Positions 1-5,929 of a stretch of 8,913 bases of DNA are shown in pieces; the first letter of the stretch is position 1, and each line of letters starts with the position of its first letter. The stretch covers positions 1-8,913 of the forward strand of contig JAISDM010000127.1 of the NCBI GenBank assembly GCA_031264885.1, written 5' to 3'. The notes beneath the pieces are model-generated. The model saw nothing but the letters and a program-made list of their open reading frames with translations, was not told the DNA's origin and made no database searches. The stretch is from Peptococcaceae bacterium. Lineage in GTDB: Bacteria; Bacillota; Peptococcia; DRI-13; UBA5745. Both the position numbers and the translations under genes were made by a program.

Positions 1-75
1 CGCCGTCAGGCAAGGCGGAGGAAGGAGGCATACCCGGGGCGGTATGGCGACTGACGACAACGCAGCCTGGCGGCG
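1..75. repeat. Two-stem structured intergenic element, possibly cut by the left edge
   Basis: The first 11 bases (cgccgtcaggc) pair with 65-75 (gcctggcggcg) over 11 positions, one of them a G-T pair. Inside lies a second short stem, catacc at 29-34 with ggtatg at 41-46, around a six-base loop. No open frame with a ribosome binding site fits here, so the segment is better read as a structured repeat or the end of a structured RNA than as a gene. Its look matches the dispersed hairpin repeats common between genes in Clostridia, but that is an impression and not a match I can verify. The element may extend left of the window. Confidence 0.4.
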
Positions 76-116
76 AAAGGGCAAGTGAAAACATCAGGTT
101 ATTGTTTAACAAGTCC

Positions 117-136
117 TAAACTACGAATTGAAGTGA
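117..136 (+). repeat. 20-base direct repeat, copy 1
   Basis: The sequence taaactacgaattgaagtga occurs here and again, identical, at 1901-1920. The two copies bracket the alcohol dehydrogenase gene and its flanking DNA. In this copy tacgaat (122-128) also pairs with attcgta (147-153), giving a 7-base stem with an 18-base loop, so the repeat is probably one arm of a small palindromic element. The second copy lacks the matching arm. The function is unknown. A dispersed repeat family is the simplest reading. Confidence 0.6.
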
Positions 137-177
137 ATATCCCGCGATTCGTAATTTGGAAATGCGCGTCTGTCAGG

Positions 178-203
178 GACGGGCGGCAGAATGCCGCCCC
201 TAC
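178..203 (+). repeat. Hairpin repeat, left arm of a nested inverted-repeat element
   Basis: Bases 181-188 (gggcggca) pair perfectly with 192-199 (tgccgccc) around a three-base gaa loop. The whole 26-base block 178-203 matches the reverse complement of 454-479 at 25 of 26 positions. The two blocks are therefore inverted copies about 250 bases apart, like the ends of a small non-coding mobile element. The hairpin has no following T-run in either direction, so it is not a standard terminator. Confidence 0.65.
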
Positions 204-260
204 AGATGCCGCATACGCGGTCCCGGGCGGCATAGGGATACCCCTGAACGCGGCGAAAAT

Positions 261-403
261 TCCCCTCCTTGGAGGGGTGGCATTCGTGGTCTGTATTACA
301 TTCCCCCTTGGGGAATATAATACAGACCACGAATGACGGGGTGGTTCCCGCGGCCGCGCCACCACCCCGTCAGGCGCAGTCTGTATAACTTCCCAGGAGG
401 GGA
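261..403. repeat. Compound palindromic element (MITE-like) with several hairpins
   Basis: The outer ends are inverted copies: tcccctcc at 261-268 and ggagggga at 396-403. Inside are three further palindromes. First, cccctcc/ggagggg at 262-268 and 271-277. Second, a very long hairpin at 281-335, with 18 paired bases (281-298 with 318-335), one mismatch, then seven more (300-306 with 310-316) around a ctt loop. Third, a 12-base stem at 334-345 with 361-372, enclosing a G+C-only ccgcggccgcg core. A degenerate partial copy of the second hairpin arm (gtctgtat) follows at about 380-387. Read on the minus strand, the first stem is followed by AATTTT, so it could help end dehydrogenase transcription. 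No coding potential is seen. Confidence 0.6.
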
Positions 404-412
404 GAATAAAAA

Positions 413-479
413 GGGGCGGAACGCCCCCCTGCGGCGCCGCGAACGGCGTGTCCGTAGGGGCGGCGTTCTGCCGCCCGTC
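413..479. repeat. Right arm of the nested inverted-repeat element, with two hairpins
   Basis: A short stem, ggggcg (413-418) with cgcccc (422-427) around gaa, comes first. The main part is 454-479, the inverted partner of 178-203. Its stem is gggcggc (458-464) with gccgccc (470-476) and a five-base loop. It lies about 57 bases beyond the stop codon of the minus-strand dehydrogenase. As RNA on that strand it would form a strong 3' hairpin that could slow exonucleases, although there is no U-run to make it a classical terminator. Confidence 0.55.
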
Positions 480-535
480 TTTGTTAAGGATTCGGAAAAC
501 CGCCTGTCCTTACCGTCAGTCCGGTTCAGCGGCCG

Positions 536-1714
536 TCAGCGATAATCATCGTACATGGACGCGAGCAAGGTCTCCATTTGCTCCCGCGTGACTTCCAGCG
601 GAGCCAGTTTGACCTGGAATTCCTGCATGGCCGCGTCCAGATGATCCATAACCTGCTCCCTGGTGTAGCCCAATTTCTCGAAAGAAGGGATCCCGATTTC
701 ACGCATAAACCCGCGAAGCCGTTCGCCTGTCAAACGGGCGATCTCCGCGGGGGCCGCGTTCTCCGGAATATCCGCGCCCAAATCCACGCCGATATCACGA
801 ACCAACTCAGGAACCACGTTGACAAACAGCTCCAGGGAGGGCGGTTCGGCCAGCGCGCAGGCGATCCCGTGGGCCAGATGGCTTTTGGATCCAAAGGCGT
901 GGGCAATCCCATGCGCCAGATTATTCATTGAATCATTAAACGCCATGCCTGCCCAGGTACACGCGAGACTCATGCTTGTGCGCGCTTCAAGATTCGTTCC
1001 GTCTTTAATAAGCAGGGGCAGGTTCTTCGCGGCAAGCCGCAGCGCCGTATGAGCGCGCTGGTCGGATATCGGGTTCTTCCTGCTGGTGGTCGTATAGGCT
1101 TCGCACGCGTGGCAGACCACATCCATGCCTGTAGACGCGGTCAGTCCTGGCGGAAGTCCCAGCGTCAGCTCGGGATCAACGACGGAGAGATCCGCTCCCT
1201 CCAGAAAAATTCCATGTTTCAAAGCTGTCTTGGAATCGGATACGACGGCGACCGCTGTTTCTTCACTGCCTGTCCCGCAGGTGGTGGGGATCAAAATCAA
1301 TTTTACATCCGGGCGCCGGGGCGGCGGGGGCGGCGAATCAGGGCCCGGAGGCGCGAAAAGAACCTCCCGCGGCGTTCTGTCCTTAATCAGGATCGAAGCG
1401 GCCTTCGCCGAGTCTATGTTGCTGCCGCCTCCAACGGCGATCATCGCGTCCACGCCTTCGGAACGCGCCATATCCGCGGCCGCGTAGAAACATGTATCCG
1501 GGGCGTCCGGAAGGCAGCCGTCATAAACCACATAGGGGATCCCTTCCGCTTTGAGAGATGCCAGCGCCTTGTCCAATACGCCTGCGGCTATGACTCCCTT
1601 ATCGGTCACAGCGATGGCTTTTTTGCAGCCCATCATCTTCAATTGGGCGGCAAGCTGCCCGGATGCGCCCGCCCCGAACAAAAGGGGCGCGAACTGCTTA
1701 TGAAATGATACCAT
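536..1714 (-). CDS. Iron-containing (group III) alcohol dehydrogenase
   Basis: This 392-residue protein is a full-length member of the metal-dependent alcohol dehydrogenase family. These enzymes interconvert alcohols and aldehydes or ketones with NAD(P)(H) in the cytoplasm, usually in fermentation. The N-terminal nucleotide-binding half carries GGGSNID (95-101) and IPTTCGTGSE (142-151). The C-terminal helical half carries the metal ligands in the family spacing: D198 and H202 (GMDVVCHACEAY), H268 (NLAHGIAH) and H282 (LAHGIACA), plus nearby H272. The order and the 14-residue gap between the last two ligands match FucO-type enzymes. The ATG at 1714 is preceded by AAAAGGAGG (1722-1730 on this strand) with about seven bases between, so the start is secure. 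An oddity is a proline-rich stretch at residues 122-135 just before the GTGSE motif. The substrate cannot be told from sequence; butanol, propanediol and other alcohols are all possible. It is divergent from spoIIE and appears monocistronic. Confidence 0.93.
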   Translation of the reverse strand: MVSFHKQFAPLLFGAGASGQLAAQLKMMGCKKAIAVTDKGVIAAGVLDKALASLKAEGIPYVVYDGCLPDAPDTCFYAAADMARSEGVDAMIAVGGGSNIDSAKAASILIKDRTPREVLFAPPGPDSPPPPPRRPDVKLILIPTTCGTGSEETAVAVVSDSKTALKHGIFLEGADLSVVDPELTLGLPPGLTASTGMDVVCHACEAYTTTSRKNPISDQRAHTALRLAAKNLPLLIKDGTNLEARTSMSLACTWAGMAFNDSMNNLAHGIAHAFGSKSHLAHGIACALAEPPSLELFVNVVPELVRDIGVDLGADIPENAAPAEIARLTGERLRGFMREIGIPSFEKLGYTREQVMDHLDAAMQEFQVKLAPLEVTREQMETLLASMYDDYR

Positions 1715-1900
1715 GTTTTTCCCTCCTTTTAATTTACTTCAAGTCTATTTCTGTTCACATCATATATATTAGCAAAAAAAATAGCATTTTGGAATAGCAA
1801 AAATTAAAACTATTGCCTAAATTTAAAAAAATTTCGCCTAGAAATTCTAAAACGCTCCGCCTAATCGGCCGGCATCCTCCCCCTCCACCGGATGCCGAGC

Positions 1901-1920
1901 TAAACTACGAATTGAAGTGA
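1901..1920 (+). repeat. 20-base direct repeat, copy 2
   Basis: Identical to 117-136. It directly follows the hairpin at 1870-1897. After the shared 20 bases the copies diverge: copy 1 continues atatcccg and copy 2 continues cgggatac, which is nearly the reverse complement of it. This suggests a local inversion or a variable arm of a palindromic repeat, though eight bases is little to go on. Confidence 0.6.
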
Positions 1921-2005
1921 CGGGATACGGACGCGCTCTCATCGCGCGGCCGAAAATTTTTTTTCCGACAGACAGGAATCGCCATATTTTTCCAGTTCTT
2001 TCATA

Positions 2006-2011
2006 TATAAT
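2006..2011 (+). promoter_or_regulatory. Candidate -10 box for spoIIE
   Basis: A perfect TATAAT lies about 40 bases upstream of the chosen spoIIE start. The base stretch 17 positions further upstream (around 1983-1988) is not a good -35 match. In Bacillus subtilis spoIIE is transcribed by the housekeeping sigma factor with activation by Spo0A, and a poor -35 would fit an activated promoter. A loose match to a Spo0A box on the opposite strand, TTCGATA, sits at about 2022-2028, but it is downstream of the -10 and differs from consensus, so I give it little weight. Confidence 0.4.
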
Positions 2012-2051
2012 GGAACCAGGATTCGATAGGCATTGAGAGAGGATGTGTCTC

Positions 2052-4466
2052 ATGTTTAAGATCATGGCGAGTGTGCTGCCGGTTTCTATTCCCTGGATTG
2101 AATGGATATCCGCCGGTGTGGCCGGTATGTTTTTGGCTCAGGGGGTTTTGCTCGGGGAACTGTATCCCTTTGGCATTGCTTTTGCGGGCGGCGTCTGCCT
2201 GCGGAAGCCGGATCTGTTTAAGGCCGTCATGGCGGGTGTGATCGCGGGAACGCTGACGGCGGCGCCGGGAGAGGCCGCGCTGCCTTATCTCGCTTCTTTG
2301 GGAAGCTATTATGTGGTTGTGTACCGGACAAGCCGCGGACAGAAGCATCCCGCGCTGGCGCCTGTTTTTATGGCTGTCGTTCACGGGCTGATCCGCGGCG
2401 GTTATACACTGTGGCGGGGCCGGAATATGTATGACTGGGTTTCGGTGGGGTTCGAGTCGGTTTTCGTTTTCATATTGATTTTGACGACGGTTCAGTGCCT
2501 GAAAACCCTGGATGAAGGAACAAGGAGCTCCCCCAAAGCCTTTGCCGGTTTCATGCTTCTGGGGTTGGGTTTCTTATTGGGCGCGCAGAACTGGATGCTG
2601 GCCGGGATCAAGCTTCAAAGCGTCGTTTGCCGCTGGCTGGTGCTGTGCGCCGGGATTCTGAGCGGGCCCGGGGGCGGGGCGCTGATGGGCGTGGCGCTGG
2701 GGATGCTGCCGCTTTTTCAGGGAATATTGCCAACCGGCTCCATCGCTTTTTACGCTCTGGCAGGTCTTTTGGCGGGCGCCTTCAACAGTTTCAGGAAGAC
2801 TGGGGTCTGCGTGGGTTTGATTTTGGGCAATTTGCTTTTATCCGTCTACTTCAGCGATCCGCCGGTATTGACGGAGGCTCTGAAAGAATCCGCGGCGGCT
2901 GTTATTTTGTTTTATATCACGCCGCTTTCCTGGATCCAAAAAGTCTATGAGATTTTTTCCGATAAAAACAGCTCGCCTCAGACGCCGCCGCCTATGAATA
3001 AATTAAAAAAAATCGCCCGGATATTCGAAGATATGGAGGCTATGTTTACGCCCCGGCCGCTTTCAGACAAGGCGCCTCTGGAGGAATTGACCTGGGATGA
3101 TTTGAGCCGGCAGGTACATGGACAAGTCTGTCCCGGATGCAGTTTGGCGGAGGTGTGCTGGAAAAAAGACCGGGCAAAAACAGAATCCGTCTTGCAGGAA
3201 GCGTGCAAATTGGCGGACGCCCGCAAAACCGCCGTCATTGAGAAGGAGCTGGACGCGGACTTTCTCAGGCGCTGCCCGCGAAGCAGGGAAATAGCCATTT
3301 CTCTGACCAACGCCTGGGAAAAACTGCTGCTTGTCTATCAATATGAAAGCAGGCTGGTCGGGGGAAAAAGCCTGATGTGCCGTCAACTGGCGGTTCTTGG
3401 CCAACTGATGGAGCAGATTTCGCAGGAATTGGACGGCGGTAAGCGGTTTCATCCTGAATTGCAGGAGAAATTGAAAGGTTTTTTGAAAAAAGCCGGCCTG
3501 CCTGTGTCTCAGGTCGTGGTGACAGATTACCAGAACGGCTTCCGGGAGATCCGCCTCAGTCAGGAGGTATGCGGGGACCGCAAACGCTGTATGCAGGAAT
3601 CGCTGCCGCGAGTCACGGATTTTTTCGACGTGCCTTTTGAGCTCATAGAAAAAAACTGCCCCGTTGTTTTAAGCGGTCATTGCAGCTGTCTGCTGCGGCC
3701 TCAAGCCTTGCTGGAGATTGAGATGGGACAGGCTCAATGCCCCAAGTCAGGCCAAAATCTGTCCGGCGACATGATGATCACCCTGCCGCTGCCCAGACAC
3801 AACTTCGGCCTGGTAATCAGCGACGGAATGGGCAGCGGCGCTCAAGCCAGGGAAGAGAGCGTTCTGGCCTTGAATCTGCTGGAAAAATTGCTGGAATCGG
3901 ATCTGTCTCCGGAAATGGCCATGAAAATCGTGAATACGGCGCTGATTCTGGGCGTCAGCCGGGAAACCTTCGCGACTCTGGATCTGACCTTAATCAACCG
4001 GATCACGGGAGAGGCGGACTTTGTCAAGGCAGGGGGCGCGCCGTCCATGATATGGAATGACGGCCATTTCCAATTGATTACGGCGGAAACGCCTCCGGCG
4101 GGGATATTGGATCAAATAGATCCGAGGGTCTTTCGCAGGGTTCTGAAGCCCGGAAATATATTGATTTCCATGAGCGACGGAACCTGGGAGGCTCTGGAAC
4201 GCCTGGATGGGCCCGCGGGATGGATGGAGGATCTGATGGTCACTTTATCCGGCGAAACGGCGCAGCATATCGCCGAATATCTGCTGTACATCGCGCAGCG
4301 GGGCGGCGAAACCCCCGCCGAGGACGATCTCTGCGTGCAGGTGGCGCGGATCGGCCGGCAGCCCGGGCAGGCGCAGCCCCGCCCGGCCATGGAGAAGCCG
4401 GGGGGATTGGGATTGGGGCGCAAAATGAAAAAGGTGATGCGAAAAATAACGGGAGCGGCGTCGTGA
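2052..4466 (+). CDS. spoIIE: Stage II sporulation protein E, PP2C-type serine phosphatase
   Basis: SpoIIE dephosphorylates the anti-anti-sigma factor SpoIIAA, releasing sigma-F in the forespore. It sits at the polar septum. Residues here count from an in-frame ATG at 2043. The first ~297 residues form about ten hydrophobic segments (for example 58-75, 135-152, 166-182, 230-246, 253-270, 281-297). A cytoplasmic linker follows with a conserved-looking Cys cluster, CPGCSLAEVCW (363-373), and more Cys at 510-516 and 539-549. The PP2C domain covers about 570-770: SGD (574-576), ISDGMGSG (592-599), TLDLTL (645-650), AGGAPS (663-668), SDGTWEA (711-717) and EDDLCV (760-765), which together supply the expected metal-binding aspartates. 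A basic tail ends the protein. I prefer the ATG at 2052 (804 residues): AGAGAGG at 2036-2042 is a usable ribosome binding site nine bases away, whereas it abuts the ATG at 2043. The length is close to the B. subtilis protein of about 827 residues. It seems intact and monocistronic. Confidence 0.95.
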   Translation: MFKIMASVLPVSIPWIEWISAGVAGMFLAQGVLLGELYPFGIAFAGGVCLRKPDLFKAVMAGVIAGTLTAAPGEAALPYLASLGSYYVVVYRTSRGQKHPALAPVFMAVVHGLIRGGYTLWRGRNMYDWVSVGFESVFVFILILTTVQCLKTLDEGTRSSPKAFAGFMLLGLGFLLGAQNWMLAGIKLQSVVCRWLVLCAGILSGPGGGALMGVALGMLPLFQGILPTGSIAFYALAGLLAGAFNSFRKTGVCVGLILGNLLLSVYFSDPPVLTEALKESAAAVILFYITPLSWIQKVYEIFSDKNSSPQTPPPMNKLKKIARIFEDMEAMFTPRPLSDKAPLEELTWDDLSRQVHGQVCPGCSLAEVCWKKDRAKTESVLQEACKLADARKTAVIEKELDADFLRRCPRSREIAISLTNAWEKLLLVYQYESRLVGGKSLMCRQLAVLGQLMEQISQELDGGKRFHPELQEKLKGFLKKAGLPVSQVVVTDYQNGFREIRLSQEVCGDRKRCMQESLPRVTDFFDVPFELIEKNCPVVLSGHCSCLLRPQALLEIEMGQAQCPKSGQNLSGDMMITLPLPRHNFGLVISDGMGSGAQAREESVLALNLLEKLLESDLSPEMAMKIVNTALILGVSRETFATLDLTLINRITGEADFVKAGGAPSMIWNDGHFQLITAETPPAGILDQIDPRVFRRVLKPGNILISMSDGTWEALERLDGPAGWMEDLMVTLSGETAQHIAEYLLYIAQRGGETPAEDDLCVQVARIGRQPGQAQPRPAMEKPGGLGLGRKMKKVMRKITGAAS

Positions 4467-4607
4467 AATTTTGAACTGACTGCGGCGATAATTGTAGACT
4501 TCAGATTAAGAAACTTTCGTATAAAATTATTTTCGGATATTGAAGTTCGAAACTATTTACAAACGTTTGACTTTGGGGTATGCTGTTATCGGATGGAGGT
4601 ATGCCTT
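4467..4607 (+). promoter_or_regulatory. AT-rich gap with promoter and ribosome binding site for the ATPase gene
   Basis: The gap after spoIIE is very AT-rich; bases 4501-4560 contain 15 G or C out of 60. The clearest signal is TTTACA (4556-4561), then 17 bases, then TATGCT (4579-4584), a good housekeeping-type promoter. GGAGG at 4595-4599 lies eight bases before the ATG at 4608. I see no convincing hairpin-plus-T-run terminator for spoIIE here, so some readthrough into the ATPase gene is possible. Confidence 0.65.
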
Positions 4608-5852
4608 ATGAACGAACGCGTAAACAGACCGGAGTATATAAAGCGGCTAACCGAATACAAAGATAAAGACGTTGTAAAAATCGTTACCGGAATACGCCGC
4701 TGCGGAAAATCTACCCTGCTGGATCTCTTTGAAGATTATCTGCTGGAAAGCGGCGTTTCCCCAAACCGTATCATTCACATGAATTTGGAATCATTGCAGT
4801 ACCGCGATATATTGGATTATCTGTCTTTCTACGATTATGTCGGCGGCAAAATTGTTCGGGGCGCAAAGAACTATCTGATCTTTGACGAACTCCAGGCGGT
4901 AACGCATTGGGAAAGAGCCGTCGAATCTTTTCGGATTGATTTTGGCGTGGATGTGGATATCTATATCACCGGTTCAAACGCTTACCTGCTGTCGTCGGAG
5001 TTTTCGACGCTTCTTTCAGGCCGTTACGTAGAAATCCGCGTGCTGCCGCTGTCGTTCAAGGAGTTCCTGACTTTCTGGGATTTTGCCCCCGACGCGACGA
5101 CCGACGAAAAATTTCAACGGTATCTTCAGTTCGGCGGGATGCCGGCGCTGCGCCAATTCGGATATAACGAAGCGAGAATCAACGAAACGCTGGAAGGTAT
5201 TTATTCCACCGTAATCCTGCGGGACGTTATGGAGCGCAATAAAGTCGTCGACCAAACCCTTTTGCACAAATTGGTTCTGTTCCTGTGCGACAACATCGGC
5301 AGCATAACCTCTCCCAACAACATTGGAAATGTCTTGTCGGTTGAAGGAGATATTCAAAGAGAAGCAAAGAAGGCGGATAAAAACGTCGCCGGCAAGACCG
5401 TTGATAAGTACATCCGGATGCTCCACGGCGCTTTTATCTTTTATCAGGCGGAGAGATATGACGTGAAAGGCAGGCAGTTGTTAAAAACCCTGGAGAAGAA
5501 CTACATCATTGACCTGGGCTTTCGGAATATGCTGCTTGGGTACAGAAACGCCGACCGGGGACACATACTCGAAAATGTGGTGTACTTAGAGCTTCTGCGC
5601 CGCGATTACCGGGTTTATGTCGGAAAGATTGGCGAGACGGAAGTGGATTTTGTCGCGGAAAAACCCAATGAGAAGCTGTATATACAGGTTACGGAAACGA
5701 TGGCCGGAGAGGCGGTCAGGGAACGGGAGCTGCGGCCTTTGGGGATCATACAGGACAATTATGAAAAAATCGTGTTGTCTATGGACAAAAGTTACATCTC
5801 TTCCTATGATGGGATTAAGGCGATTAACATCATAGACTTTCTGCTGAATTAA
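4608..5852 (+). CDS. AAA-family ATP-binding protein with DUF4143 domain
   Basis: This 414-residue protein belongs to the widespread, poorly characterised AAA ATPase (AAA_14) plus DUF4143 family. The ATPase part has a Walker A motif GIRRCGKST (28-36), a Walker B motif YLIFDELQ (89-96), a sensor-like ITGSNA (120-125), then LSGRY (136-140) and GGMPA (176-180). The C-terminal part has E322 in LENVVYLELLRR, EVDFVA (345-350) and YIQV (358-361). That acidic-beta-Q pattern is like a PD-(D/E)XK nuclease core, but activity is not established for the family. The ATG at 4608 is chosen over an in-frame ATG at 4593 because GGAGG at 4595-4599 is correctly spaced only for the later start. Sampled rows are about 47-48% G+C, lower than neighbouring genes, and it has its own promoter. 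Together these suggest an acquired accessory gene. The cellular role is unknown. Confidence 0.9.
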   Translation: MNERVNRPEYIKRLTEYKDKDVVKIVTGIRRCGKSTLLDLFEDYLLESGVSPNRIIHMNLESLQYRDILDYLSFYDYVGGKIVRGAKNYLIFDELQAVTHWERAVESFRIDFGVDVDIYITGSNAYLLSSEFSTLLSGRYVEIRVLPLSFKEFLTFWDFAPDATTDEKFQRYLQFGGMPALRQFGYNEARINETLEGIYSTVILRDVMERNKVVDQTLLHKLVLFLCDNIGSITSPNNIGNVLSVEGDIQREAKKADKNVAGKTVDKYIRMLHGAFIFYQAERYDVKGRQLLKTLEKNYIIDLGFRNMLLGYRNADRGHILENVVYLELLRRDYRVYVGKIGETEVDFVAEKPNEKLYIQVTETMAGEAVRERELRPLGIIQDNYEKIVLSMDKSYISSYDGIKAINIIDFLLN

Positions 5853-5856
5853 GTGT

Positions 5857-5906
5857 GTGAACAGAAAAAAGGCTCCGCGTGTTTGCGGAGCCTTTTCTCT
5901 GTTCAC
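5857..5906. terminator. Bidirectional terminator between convergent genes
   Basis: The core stem ggctccgc (5871-5878) pairs with gcggagcc (5885-5892) around a six-base gtgttt loop. It is flanked by six A on the left and TTTTCT on the right, giving a U-run in both reading directions. The pairing continues outward: gtgaacag (5857-5864) pairs with ctgttcac (5899-5906). The complete stem is about 22 pairs with one mismatch. It lies five bases after the ATPase stop codon and 23 bases beyond the surface-protein stop, so it should end both transcripts. Confidence 0.9.
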
Positions 5907-5929
5907 TGGATGGCGGTCAGAAGGCAATA

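Larger units (their letters stand above)
1715..2051. promoter_or_regulatory. Divergent intergenic region between the dehydrogenase and spoIIE
   Basis: No gene is seen. The dehydrogenase side (about 1731-1850) is strongly AT-rich. On the minus strand it holds the ribosome binding site at 1722-1730 and a -10-like TATGAT (1759-1764), with no clear -35 box at 17 bases. Three TAGCA pentamers (plus-strand 1770-1774, 1782-1786, 1795-1799) recur every 12-13 bases just upstream of that -10 and could be a repressor or activator site. In the middle are a stem of cggcatcc (1870-1877) with ggatgccg (1890-1897) and the second 20-base repeat. The spoIIE side holds a T-run (about 1957-1965) and the -10 candidate annotated separately. 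Confidence 0.5.

Noticed and set aside
85..545. Small plus- and minus-strand reading frames in the left 545 bases
   Set aside because: They run through perfect hairpins and repeats, lack spaced ribosome binding sites, and their products show no recognisable domain. They are accidental frames in G+C-rich palindromic DNA.
1049..1708. 219-codon plus-strand frame opposite the dehydrogenase
   Set aside because: It is antisense to a gene with clear family motifs, and its Arg/Gly-rich product is typical of a shadow frame.
1751..1758. ctgttcac shared with the terminator arm at 5899-5906
   Set aside because: An eight-base match between distant places is expected by chance in a window of this size, and nothing around it is shared.
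2022..2028. Spo0A box upstream of spoIIE
   Set aside because: TTCGATA differs from consensus and lies downstream of the best -10 box, so it is only noted and not annotated as a separate site.
4567..4584. TTGACT as -35 for the ATPase promoter
   Set aside because: Only six bases separate it from TATGCT. TTTACA at 4556-4561 has the correct 17-base spacing.
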